Assembly: GCF_001650495.1 (NCBI RefSeq)
Contig: NZ_LWCS01000087.1
Location: forward strand, 58,831 to 122,830
Source of the DNA: Mycolicibacterium iranicum
GTDB lineage: Bacteria > Actinomycetota > Actinomycetes > Mycobacteriales > Mycobacteriaceae
DNA length: 64,000 nucleotides
Reading direction: 5' to 3'
Numbering within the stretch: position 1 is the stretch's first letter; each line of letters opens with the position of its first letter. Position numbers and translations under genes: made by a program. Shown here one piece after another: positions 26,584 through 35,900 of the stretch. A model generated the notes under the pieces. It had not been told where the DNA came from, did no database searches, and saw only the letters and a list, made by a program, of their open reading frames with translations.

Positions 26584-27376
26584 GGTCCTTGACCGCGGCG
26601 AACTCTCTGTGCTCGGACGTATCCGCTCCGCGAGCAACGCGACGTTCCTGTGCGAGGCGACCCTTGGGGAACGCGTCCAGCACTGTGTGTACAAGCCGGT
26701 ACGCGGCGAGGCGCCGCTGTGGGATTTCCCGGACGGCACTTTGGCCGGCCGTGAGCTCGCTTCCTATCTGGTGTCGGCCGCTCTCAGCTGGAATGTGGTG
26801 CCCTACACCATCATTCGTGACGGTCCGGCCGGGCCTGGAATGCTGCAGAGCTGGGTGGACCAGCCGGGTGACGACGAGGGCAACCCCGCCGACGATGCCG
26901 GCCCGGATTTGATCGACCTGGTGCCCGCAGGCAAGCTCCCCGCCGGGTTCCTGCCGGTGTTACAGGCCTACGACTACGCGGGCGACGAAGTCGTCCTGGT
27001 GCACGCCGACGACGACCGGTTGCGCCGCATCGCGGTGTTCGACGTGCTGATCAACAATGCCGACCGCAAAGGCGGACATGTGCTGCACGGCGTCGACGGA
27101 GGCGTGTACGGCGTCGACCACGGTGTCACGCTGCACGTCGAGGACAAGCTGCGCACCGTGCTGTGGGGGTGGGCCGGCAAGCCCGTCGACGACGACACCC
27201 TGGCCGACGTCGAAAGGCTCGGCGATGAGCTGAAGTCCGGGCTGGGTGCCGAGCTGTGTAACCACATCACCCCCCGTGAGGTCGCCGCGCTGCGTTCCAG
27301 AGTCGTTGGCCTGCTGCGTAATCCGGTGATGCCTACAGCTGATCGCCGGCGGCCGATCCCATGGCCGGCGTTCTGA
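26570..27376 (+). CDS. SCO1664-family protein, PI3/4-kinase or HipA-like fold
   Basis: 268 aa. Kinase-like features: an N-terminal nucleotide loop region (GRIRSASNATFLCE ... CVYKPVRGEAPLWDFP with the likely ATP-binding Lys), a catalytic loop FDVLINNADRKGGH (Asn-Asn-x-Asp-Arg) and a metal motif GVDHGVTLH. Related to phosphatidylinositol 3/4-kinase/HipA folds; the substrate is unknown. Its start overlaps the DUF3090 gene by 14 bases and its end overlaps cysQ by 16. Confidence 0.87.
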   Translation: MTKSEVLDRGELSVLGRIRSASNATFLCEATLGERVQHCVYKPVRGEAPLWDFPDGTLAGRELASYLVSAALSWNVVPYTIIRDGPAGPGMLQSWVDQPGDDEGNPADDAGPDLIDLVPAGKLPAGFLPVLQAYDYAGDEVVLVHADDDRLRRIAVFDVLINNADRKGGHVLHGVDGGVYGVDHGVTLHVEDKLRTVLWGWAGKPVDDDTLADVERLGDELKSGLGAELCNHITPREVAALRSRVVGLLRNPVMPTADRRRPIPWPAF

Positions 27377-28131
27377 CGGACGCGGCCCTGGCCGCGTCTG
27401 TGGCCGTCGAGGCCGGTGAATTGCTGCTCGCGATGCGCGAGCGGATGGGGTACGGCGATTACTACGACCCGTATGCCCTCGGTGACGCCGGCGACATGCG
27501 GGCCAACGCCCTGATCCTGGACCGGTTGCACCGCGGGCGACCGCACGACGCGATCTTGTCCGAGGAGGCCGTCGATGACGTGTCGCGCGTCCACGCCGAC
27601 CGTGTCTGGATCGTCGATCCGGTCGACGGCACCTACGAGTACTCGATGCCCGGACGTGCCGACTGGGCCGTGCACATCGCGCTGTGGCAGCGATCGGCCG
27701 GAACGCTCACCGACGCCGCGGTCGCGCTACCCGCGCACGGCGAGGTCTACCGCAGCGACACCGTCAAGCCACCGCCACCGCGCGCCGACGGACCGATACG
27801 GATCACCGCCAGCTCCAACCGGCCCCCCGCGATCCTGTGGCGGATCCGCGACCAACTCGACGTCGAGCTGCTACGGATCGGCTCGGCGGGGGCCAAGGCC
27901 ATGGCCGTGGTCCGCGGCGACGTGGACGCCTACCTGCACGCGGGCGGTCAGTGGGAATGGGACTCGGCGGCGCCCGCGGGCGTGCTGTGGGCGGCCGGGA
28001 TGCACGCGACCCGGCTCGACGGCTCCCCGCTGATCTACAACCGCCGCGACCCCTACCTGCCGGATCTCCTGATGTGCAGGCCCGAGGTGGCAGACCCGCT
28101 GTTGAAGGTCATTCGGTCGGGAATGAAATAG
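27361..28131 (+). CDS. cysQ: CysQ 3'-phosphoadenosine 5'-phosphate phosphatase
   Basis: 256 aa. Inositol monophosphatase superfamily: Glu metal ligands in ILSEEAVDD, the central WIVDPVDGTYEYS metal motif and the C-terminal WEWDSAAPAGVLWAAGMHA. It hydrolyses PAP to AMP and phosphate during sulfate assimilation; the mycobacterial enzyme (Rv2131c) also accepts inositol phosphates. It lies directly before mshC, linking sulfur assimilation to cysteine-based thiol synthesis. Confidence 0.93.
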   Translation: MAGVLTDAALAASVAVEAGELLLAMRERMGYGDYYDPYALGDAGDMRANALILDRLHRGRPHDAILSEEAVDDVSRVHADRVWIVDPVDGTYEYSMPGRADWAVHIALWQRSAGTLTDAAVALPAHGEVYRSDTVKPPPPRADGPIRITASSNRPPAILWRIRDQLDVELLRIGSAGAKAMAVVRGDVDAYLHAGGQWEWDSAAPAGVLWAAGMHATRLDGSPLIYNRRDPYLPDLLMCRPEVADPLLKVIRSGMK

Positions 28132-28160
28132 CCGTGGCAGTTGTCCCACACGTCGATGTC

Positions 28161-28166
28161 TAGAGT
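28161..28166 (+). promoter_or_regulatory. Candidate -10 box for leaderless mshC
   Basis: TAGAGT lies 7 bases before the mshC ATG (28174) and no Shine-Dalgarno is visible. A TTGTCC at 28141 is a poor -35 because the spacer is only 14 bases. Confidence 0.4.
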
Positions 28167-28173
28167 CGACGCT

Positions 28174-29412
28174 ATGAAATCGTGGTCGGCGCCGAGCGTT
28201 CCGGTGCTGGCTGGGCGCGGGCCGCAGCTGCGGCTCTACGACAGCGCCGACCGGCAGGTACGGCCTGTCAGTTCGGGCCCCACCGCGACGATGTACGTGT
28301 GCGGCATCACCCCGTACGACGCAACCCACCTCGGCCACGCCGCGACGTACCTGACATTCGATCTGGTGAACCGGGTGTGGCGCGACGGCGAGCACGACGT
28401 GCACTACGTGCAGAACATCACCGACGTCGATGATCCGCTGTTCGAGCGCGCGCAGCGTGACGGCATCGGCTGGCGCGAGCTCGGCGACCGCGAGACCGAT
28501 CTGTTCCGCGAGGACATGTCCGCCCTGCGGGTCCTGCCGCCCCGCGACTACGTCGCCGCCACCGAAGCGATCGCAGAAGTCGTCGAGCTGGTGGAGAAGA
28601 TGCTGGCCTCCGGTGCGGCGTATGTCGTCGACGACCCGCAGTATCCGGACGTTTACTTCCGTGCCGGTGCCACCGTTCAGTTCGGCTACGAGTCGGGCTA
28701 TGACCACGACACCATGGCGGCGCTGTTCGCCGAACGCGGCGGCGACCCCGACCGGCCCGGCAAGAGCGATCCGCTCGATGCGCTGCTGTGGCGCGCCGAG
28801 CGCCCCGACGAACCCAGCTGGCCCTCTCCGTTCGGGCCGGGCAGACCCGGCTGGCACGTCGAGTGCGCCGCCATCGCCGTGAGCCGCATCGGCACCGTCC
28901 TCGACATCCAGGGCGGCGGCAGCGACCTCATCTTTCCGCATCACGAGTACTCCGCCGCCCACGCCGAATGTGTTTCGGGCGAGCGGCGTTTCGCACGCCA
29001 CTACGTGCACGCGGGGATGATCGGCTGGGACGGCCACAAGATGTCCAAGAGTCGCGGCAACCTGGTTTTGGTGTCGCAGCTGCGCCGCGACGGCGTCGAC
29101 CCCGCCGCGATCAGGCTCGGCCTGTTCGCCGGCCACTACCGCGAGGACCGCTTCTGGAGCCCCGCCGTGCTCGACGAGGCGCAGCAGCGTCTGCACCGGT
29201 GGCGCAGTGCGACCTCGCTGGACGTCGCTCCCGGTGCATCGGACGTCATCTCCCGGGTGCGCCGCTACCTCGCCGATGACCTCGATACTCCGAAAGCGCT
29301 TGCAGCTCTTGATGCTTGGGCTACGGATGCGCTGTCCTACGGAGGTCACGACGCCGATGCGGGGCGCACTGTCGCAACCGCGGTGGACGCGCTGCTCGGA
29401 ATTCGGCTGTAA
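28174..29412 (+). CDS. mshC: L-cysteine:1D-myo-inositol 2-amino-2-deoxy-alpha-D-glucopyranoside ligase
   Basis: 412 aa. Cysteinyl-tRNA synthetase-like core without the tRNA-binding tail. CGITPYDATHLGHA holds the first zinc Cys and the HIGH-type motif; GWHVECAA and FPHHEYSAA give the remaining zinc ligands; KMSKS appears as HKMSKSRGN. It uses ATP to join cysteine to GlcN-inositol, the third step of mycothiol synthesis. Distinguished from CysS by length and by the ADLDTPKALAAL-like short C-terminus (LADDLDTPKAL). The start is at the conserved MKSW. Confidence 0.96.
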   Translation: MKSWSAPSVPVLAGRGPQLRLYDSADRQVRPVSSGPTATMYVCGITPYDATHLGHAATYLTFDLVNRVWRDGEHDVHYVQNITDVDDPLFERAQRDGIGWRELGDRETDLFREDMSALRVLPPRDYVAATEAIAEVVELVEKMLASGAAYVVDDPQYPDVYFRAGATVQFGYESGYDHDTMAALFAERGGDPDRPGKSDPLDALLWRAERPDEPSWPSPFGPGRPGWHVECAAIAVSRIGTVLDIQGGGSDLIFPHHEYSAAHAECVSGERRFARHYVHAGMIGWDGHKMSKSRGNLVLVSQLRRDGVDPAAIRLGLFAGHYREDRFWSPAVLDEAQQRLHRWRSATSLDVAPGASDVISRVRRYLADDLDTPKALAALDAWATDALSYGGHDADAGRTVATAVDALLGIRL

Positions 29413-29439
29413 CCGCGTCCCACGAGGTAGGTTTCGGCC

Positions 29440-30318
29440 ATGCCTTCTGTGGCCGGAAAGACCGTGTTCATCACTGGTGGCGCCCGAGGCGTCGGCGCCG
29501 AGGTCGCTCGGCGTCTGCACGCCAGGGGGGCAAGTCTCGTACTCACCGATCTCGACCAGCCGCCGCTGACCGATCTGAGGGACGAACTCGGCGGCGACCG
29601 CGTGCACACGCTGATCGCCGACGTGCGCGACCTCGCCGCGATGCAGGACGCAGCTGCCGGCGCGCTGGACCGGTTCGGCGGGATCGACGTGGTGATGGCC
29701 AACGCCGGCATCGCGTCCTACGGTTCGGTTCTCACGGTGGACCCGGAAGCGTTCCGGACGTTGATGGACGTCAACGTCACCGGCGTGTTCAACACGGTGC
29801 GCGCGACCTTGCCGTCGGTCCTGGACCGGCGCGGCTATGTGCTGATCGTGTCGTCGGTGGCCGCGTACGCCGCGGCGCCCGGGCTCGCGCCGTACAACGC
29901 GACCAGAGCCGCCGTCGAGCAGTTCGCGAACGCGCTGCGTCTTGAGGTGAGTCACCGCGGGGTCGACGTCGGATCGGCGCACATGTCCTGGATCGACACG
30001 CCTCTGGTCCGCGACGCGAAGGCCGACCTGTCCACTTTCGGCGAGATGATCGGCAAGCTGCCGTTCCCGCTGAACCAGACCACCTCGGTCGAAGAATGCG
30101 GCGACGCGTACGTTTCCGGCATCGAGAAGCGCAAGCGACAGATCAACTGCCCCACGTGGGTCGGAGTACTTCGATGGCTCAGACCTGTCCTGTCGACCCC
30201 GCTGGGTGAGTTTCCTGTCCTGAGGTTCGTGCCCGACCTTCTTCCGCGGATGGATGCCGAGGTCGCCGCGCTGGGCCGCTCGATGGGTCTGCGCACCAAG
30301 GAATTGGAGGAGCGTTGA
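29440..30318 (+). CDS. Short-chain dehydrogenase/reductase
   Basis: 292 aa. Rossmann motif TGGARGVGAEVARR, NAGI motif (NAGIASYG) and catalytic Ser139 and Tyr152. The residue four positions after Tyr is Arg156 (codon AGA at 29905), where the active-site Lys of the YxxxK motif is expected. Similar to the SDR found beside mshC in M. tuberculosis (Rv2129c). Activity may be altered or lost. Its stop overlaps the ATG of the next lipoprotein gene (TGATG). Confidence 0.9.
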   Translation: MPSVAGKTVFITGGARGVGAEVARRLHARGASLVLTDLDQPPLTDLRDELGGDRVHTLIADVRDLAAMQDAAAGALDRFGGIDVVMANAGIASYGSVLTVDPEAFRTLMDVNVTGVFNTVRATLPSVLDRRGYVLIVSSVAAYAAAPGLAPYNATRAAVEQFANALRLEVSHRGVDVGSAHMSWIDTPLVRDAKADLSTFGEMIGKLPFPLNQTTSVEECGDAYVSGIEKRKRQINCPTWVGVLRWLRPVLSTPLGEFPVLRFVPDLLPRMDAEVAALGRSMGLRTKELEER

Positions 30319-31766
30319 TGCCCGGGTTCCGCCGCGTCGGCATCTTCGCCGCAGCTATCGTTCTGCTGGTGGCCTGTTCCACCGACGACACCGCCGGGGA
30401 TGCCGAGTCCACCACGGCGGCCGCGCCTCCCACCGAAGCGGCCGTCACCCCGGAGCAGGCGCGCGCCATCGCGAAAGAGGCCTACATCTACGGCTTCCCG
30501 ATGGTGGACAACTACCGCGTCCAGTACAGCTACTTCGTCGACAAGGAAGATCCGGAGTACAAGGGCGGGTGGAACGATGTCCACAACACCGCCCGCGTCT
30601 ACACGCCTGCCGACACCGCGATCCAGACCCCGAATTCGGACACGCCGTACTCGGCTGTCGGCGCCGATCTGCGGACCGAGCCACTGGTACTGACCGTGCC
30701 GCCGATTCAGCAGGACCGCTACTACTCGCTGCAGTTCGTCGACGGATACACCTACAACTTCGCCTATGCGGGCAGTCGCACCACCGGCAACGGTGGTGGG
30801 AAATACCTTCTGGTCGGGCCGAATTGGCAGGGGGAGAAGCCCGAAGGCATCAATGAGGTGATCCGGTCGGACACGGAGCTGGCCTTCGTGCTCTACCGCA
30901 CCCAGCTGTTCGGACCCTCGGACCTCGGTGAGGTGGAGAAGATCCAGGCGGGTTACCAGGTGGCGCCGCTGTCGGTGTATCTCAACCAGCCGTCCCCGGC
31001 ACCCGCACCGGCCATCGACTTCGTGCCGCCGCTGACCTCAGACCAACAGAGGACCTCACCGCAGTTTTTCGAGATCCTCGACTTCGTCATGCGGTTCGCG
31101 CCGACACTTCCCGGGGAAGAGGAACTGCGGGCGCGGTTCGCCGAGATCGGCGTCGGCGCCGGAGGGGGCTTCGACGCCGACACGCTGAGCCCCGAGATGC
31201 GCACCGCGATCGAAGGCGGAATGGCCGACGCCTGGGCCGAGTTCAACGGCTTCAAGAAAGACAAGGTCGACACCGGTGAACTGGGCTCGGCGCAGTTCTT
31301 CGGCACCCGCGAGGATCTGAAGGGCAACTACCTCTATCGGATGGCGGGCGCGGTGCTCGGCATCTACGGCAACACGGCGGCCGAAGCCATCTATCCTGGC
31401 GCGTTCAACGATTCCGCGGGTGCTCCGCTCACCGGCGCCAACAGGTACGTCTACCGGTTCCCGTCAGGGCAGTTGCCGCCGGTCAACGCGTTCTGGTCGC
31501 TGACGATGTATCAGCTGCCGGCAAGTCAGCTCGTCGAGAACCCGATCCAGCGGTACCTGATCAACTCGGCCATGCTGCCGAGCCTGGTCGCCGACCCCGA
31601 CGGTGGTTACACCGTCTACGTCCAAAACGAATCACCCGGTATCGAGAGAGAATCTAACTGGCTGCCCGCACCGGAGGGTCCGTTCGCCCTCGTGCTTCGG
31701 TTGTACTGGCCGAAACCGGACGCCCTCAACGGCACGTGGAAGGCGCCGCAGCCCGAGAAGGTCTAG
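30318..31766 (+). CDS. DUF1254/DUF1214 domain lipoprotein
   Basis: About 482 aa. Signal peptide with lipobox LLVACS, a Thr/Ala-rich linker, then a DUF1254 domain (AIAKEAYIYGFPMVDNYR; TPNSDTPYS; QQDRYYSLQFVDGYTYNF) and a C-terminal DUF1214 domain (ALTGANRYVYRF-like; VNAFWSLTMY). The family is exported and widespread, without a firm biochemical role. Coupled to the SDR. An accessory gene in an otherwise conserved block. Confidence 0.9.
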   Translation: MPGFRRVGIFAAAIVLLVACSTDDTAGDAESTTAAAPPTEAAVTPEQARAIAKEAYIYGFPMVDNYRVQYSYFVDKEDPEYKGGWNDVHNTARVYTPADTAIQTPNSDTPYSAVGADLRTEPLVLTVPPIQQDRYYSLQFVDGYTYNFAYAGSRTTGNGGGKYLLVGPNWQGEKPEGINEVIRSDTELAFVLYRTQLFGPSDLGEVEKIQAGYQVAPLSVYLNQPSPAPAPAIDFVPPLTSDQQRTSPQFFEILDFVMRFAPTLPGEEELRARFAEIGVGAGGGFDADTLSPEMRTAIEGGMADAWAEFNGFKKDKVDTGELGSAQFFGTREDLKGNYLYRMAGAVLGIYGNTAAEAIYPGAFNDSAGAPLTGANRYVYRFPSGQLPPVNAFWSLTMYQLPASQLVENPIQRYLINSAMLPSLVADPDGGYTVYVQNESPGIERESNWLPAPEGPFALVLRLYWPKPDALNGTWKAPQPEKV

Positions 31767-32641
31767 CGCCCGCGTCTGCGCAGGTACCGTTCGAACTCGG
31801 CGGCCAGCGCGTCGCCGTCGATCTTGCCCAGCGCCTCGTTCATGTCGACCTCGGCGTCCCCACGTTCCTCCAGGGACTGGACGTACTCGGCGATCTCCTC
31901 GTCCTCGGAGGTCATCTCGGTGACCGCCTGCTCCCACTCCTCGGCCTGTGCGGGCAGGTCGGCCAGCGGCACCTCGATGTCGAGGACATCCTCGACCCGG
32001 CGCAGCAGGGCAACGGTCGCCTTGGGGTTCGGCGGCTGCGAGACGTAGTGCGGCACGGCGGCCCAGAACGTCACCGCGGGGATGCCGGCTTGCACGCATG
32101 CGTCCTGGAACACGCCCGCGATGCCCGTCGGGCCTTCATAGCGGGTCTCCTCCAGGCCGAACGTCTTCGCCGAGTCGGGTGAATAGGCGGCGCCGGACAC
32201 CGGCACCGGGCGGGTGTGCGGCGTGTCGGCCAGCAGCGCGCCCAGGATGACGACAGTCTGTACGTTCAGCTTGTCGGCGATGGCCAGCAGTTCGGCGCAG
32301 AAGGTCCGCCAGCGCATGTTGGGTTCCACGCCGTGCATCAGCACGATGTCGCGGTCGCTGCCGGGAGGGCGGCAGTGCGAGATCCGCATCGAGGGCCAGA
32401 CCAGCTCGCGGGTGACGCCGTCGACCTGCCGGATCACCGGCCGGTTCACCTGGTAGTCGTAGTACGACTCGTCGTCGATCTCGACGATGGTCTCCGCCTC
32501 CCAGATGGCGTCCAGGTGCTCCAATGCATCGCTGGCGGCGTCACCGGCGTCATTCCAGCCCTCGAACGCGGCGACGATGATCGTGTCGCACAGGTCGGGC
32601 AGGTCGGATCGCTTCGGACCGCCGAAATCCGAGGGAGTCAC
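31763..32641 (-). CDS. PAC2-family (proteasome assembly chaperone-like) protein
   Basis: 292 aa from a GTG. PAC2 fold: TIIVAAFEGWNDAGDAASDAL near the start, IVLMHGVEPNMRW, GALLADTPHTRPVPV, and an acidic C-terminal tail (EDEEIAEYVQSLEERGD). The archaeal and eukaryotic relatives assist 20S proteasome assembly; the actinobacterial role is undefined. A TACGCT -10-like box lies 6 bases before the GTG, so it may be leaderless. The stop shares a CTAG with the convergent lipoprotein gene. Confidence 0.87.
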   Translation of the reverse strand: MTPSDFGGPKRSDLPDLCDTIIVAAFEGWNDAGDAASDALEHLDAIWEAETIVEIDDESYYDYQVNRPVIRQVDGVTRELVWPSMRISHCRPPGSDRDIVLMHGVEPNMRWRTFCAELLAIADKLNVQTVVILGALLADTPHTRPVPVSGAAYSPDSAKTFGLEETRYEGPTGIAGVFQDACVQAGIPAVTFWAAVPHYVSQPPNPKATVALLRRVEDVLDIEVPLADLPAQAEEWEQAVTEMTSEDEEIAEYVQSLEERGDAEVDMNEALGKIDGDALAAEFERYLRRRGR

Positions 32642-32968
32642 CAGGCCAGCGTAAGCCCTGGGTGGGCTGGATGACGGGCATCGACCCACCCCTTCGTCGC
32701 GCGGGTGCGCGAACGCGGTCGCTGTGGACACGTCCGGGGTGAAATACGTTCGGCGGCAGCCTGGTTAATCTTGATACGTACGTCATCGCCGCCGCGGTCT
32801 GTGACTTGTGCGATCGCAGCGAGAAAGTGGGCGTCCAGACGTCGATCTGGTGACGACGTAGACTTTTCACCGTCGAGAGGCGTTGCAACGGCTGTCGGGG
32901 GCAGAACTTCCCGATATCCGCCACGCTCGGCAGAGTCAAGGACGCCTTCCGTTACGGAAGGAGTGTTG
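32642..32968. other. Intergenic region upstream of metH
   Basis: 327 bases without a recognisable gene. It is the divergent promoter region of the PAC2 gene and metH, although one frame stays open into metH from 32705. I see no conserved B12 box and no convincing riboswitch core. The only clear element is the hairpin over the metH ribosome site at its right end. Confidence 0.5.
32945..32961 (+). promoter_or_regulatory. Hairpin masking the metH Shine-Dalgarno
   Basis: CCTTCC-GTTAC-GGAAGG forms a 6-bp stem with a 5-base loop; as DNA it is an 8-bp palindrome around one T. The right arm is the metH Shine-Dalgarno (AAGGAG at 32958-32963), so pairing would block ribosome entry at the GTG at 32969. 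Confidence 0.5.
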
Positions 32969-35900
32969 GTGACCGCGATCAAATCAGACGCCGATACAGA
33001 CACCAATACGGCGGGCACGCCGAATATCCGCCCCGACTGCACCGAGGAACTCACGGCTGCGTTGCGCAGGCGAATCGTGGTGATCGATGGCGCGATGGGC
33101 ACAGCGATCCAGCGCGACCGGCCCGACGAGGCCGGCTACCGCGGGGACCGGTTCACGGAGTGGCCGACCGCCCTCCAGGGCAACAACGACCTGCTGACAC
33201 TCACACAACCGCAGATCATCGAGGGGATTCACCGCGAGTACCTCGAGGCGGGTGCCGACATCCTCGAAACGAACACGTTCAACGCGAACGCGATCTCGCT
33301 GTCCGACTACGACATGGCGGACCTGAGCTACGAGCTCAACTACGCGGGCGCCGCCCTGGCCCGGAAGGCCGCCGACGACTACAGCACACCGGACAAGCCG
33401 CGCTACGTGGCAGGCGCGATCGGGCCGACGACGCGTACCGCGTCGATCTCCCCGGACGTCAACGACCCCGGGGCGCGCAACGTGTCCTACGACCAATTGG
33501 TCTCCGCCTACCTGGAGGCCGCCAACGGCCTCGTGGACGGCGGTGCCGACCTCATCATCATCGAGACGATCTTCGACTCGCTGAACGCCAAGGCGGCGGT
33601 GTTCGCTGTCGAGACGCTGTTCGAGGAACGTGGTCGCCGCTGGCCGGTGATCATCTCGGGCACCATCACCGACGCCTCCGGGCGGACGCTGTCCGGTCAG
33701 GTCACCGAGGCGTTCTGGAATGCGATCCGACACGCCAAACCTCTCGCCGTCGGTCTGAACTGCGCCCTGGGGGCGCCGGAGATGAGGCCCTACATCGCCG
33801 AGATGGCGCGCATCGCGGACACCTTCGTCTCCTGCTATCCGAACGCAGGGCTGCCGAACGCGTTCGGCGAATACGACGAATCGCCGGAACGTCAGGCGTC
33901 CTACATCGCCGACTTCGCCGAGGCCGGACTGGTGAACCTGGTCGGCGGCTGCTGCGGAACGGCGCCGCCGCACATCGCCGAGATCGCCAAGGCCGTCGAC
34001 GGCAAAGCCCCCCGCGAGCTGCCGACGATCGATCTCGCCACGCGGCTGTCGGGTCTGGAGCCGCTGAACATCACCTCCGACTCGCTGTTCGTCAACATCG
34101 GTGAGCGCACCAACATCACCGGGTCGGCACGATTCCGCAACCTGATCAAGGCCGAGGATTACGACACCGCGCTGTCGGTCGCGCTGCAGCAGGTCGAGGT
34201 CGGTGCGCAGGTCATCGACATCAACATGGACGAAGGCATGATCGACGGTGTCGCAGCCATGGATCGGTTCACGAAGCTGATCGCGGCCGAGCCCGACATC
34301 AGCCGGGTGCCGGTGATGATCGACTCCTCCAAGTGGGAGGTCATCGAGGCGGGCCTGAAGAATGTGCAGGGCAAGCCGATCGTCAACTCGATCTCCCTCA
34401 AGGAGGGCGAGGAGAAGTTCGTCCGTGAGGCGCGGCTGTGCCGCAAGTACGGCGCCGCGGTCGTGGTGATGGCGTTCGACGAGCAGGGCCAGGCCGACAA
34501 CCTGGAGCGCCGCAAGGAGATCTGCGGGCGGGCCTACCGGATCCTGACCGAGGAGGTCGGCTTCCCGTCCGAGGACATCATCTTCGACCCGAACTGCTTT
34601 GCGCTGGCAACCGGTATCGAGGAGCACGCGACCTACGGGATCGACTTCATCGAGGCGTGCGCCTGGATCAAGGAGAACCTGCCCGGGGTACACATCTCCG
34701 GCGGCATCTCCAACGTGTCGTTCTCGTTCCGCGGCAACAACCCCGTCCGCGAGGCGATCCACGCCGTGTTCCTGTTCCACGCCATCAAGGCCGGCCTGGA
34801 CATGGGCATCGTCAACGCCGGCGCGCTGGTGCCCTACGACTCGATCGACCCCGAACTAAGGGACCGCATCGAGGACGTCGTGCTGAACCGCCGTGAGGAT
34901 GCCGCGGAGCGACTGCTCGAGATCGCGGAGAAATTCAACAAGACCGACAAGACCGAGGAGGCGGGCGCCGCCGAATGGCGATCGCTTCCGGTGCGCGAGC
35001 GGATCACGCATGCGCTGGTCAAAGGCATCGACGCGCACGTCGACGACGACACCGAGGAACTGCGCGCCGAGATCGCCGCCGCGGGTGGCCGCCCGATCGA
35101 GGTGATCGAGGGACCGCTGATGGACGGCATGAACGTCGTCGGCGATCTCTTCGGCTCGGGCAAGATGTTCCTGCCGCAGGTGGTGAAGTCGGCCCGGGTG
35201 ATGAAGAAGGCCGTGGCGTATCTGCTGCCGTACATCGAGGCGGAGAAGGCGGACCTGCAGGCCGCGGGTGCGGCCGGGGACGGAAAGGCGAGCAAGGACA
35301 CCAACGGCACCATCATCATGGCGACCGTGAAGGGCGACGTTCACGACATCGGCAAGAACATCGTCGGGGTGGTGCTGCAGTGCAACAACTACGAGGTGAT
35401 CGACCTCGGCGTGATGGTGCCCGCCCAGAAGATCCTGGATGCGGCCAAGGAGCATGACGCCGACATCATCGGCCTGTCGGGTCTGATCACCCCGTCGCTG
35501 GACGAGATGGTCAACTTCGCCGTCGAGATGGAACGCGAAGGGCTCGAGATCCCGCTGTTGATCGGCGGCGCGACGACGTCGCGCGCCCACACCGCGGTCA
35601 AGGTGGCGCCGCGCCGCAAAGGTCCGGTGGTCTGGGTCAAGGACGCCTCCCGTTCGGTGCCCGTCGCCGCGGCGCTGCTCGACGACAGGCAGCGGCCCGC
35701 CTTGCTGGAGGCCACCGAGAAGGACTACGCGTCCTTGCGGGAACGGCACGCTCAGAAGAACGAGCGGCCGATGATCACCCTGGAGAAGGCGCGGGCCAAC
35801 CGCACGCCGATCGACTGGGACGGCTACACGCCGCCAGTGCCTGCGATCGGTGTGGGGGTGCGCGAATTTCAGGACTACGACCTCGCGGAACTGCGCGAGT

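Noticed and set aside
32628..32700. SAM-IV riboswitch-like segment (GCCAGCGTAAGCCC..GGGCTGG) near metH
   Set aside because: It resembles only the first stem, lies over the PAC2 start codon, and lacks the rest of the conserved core.
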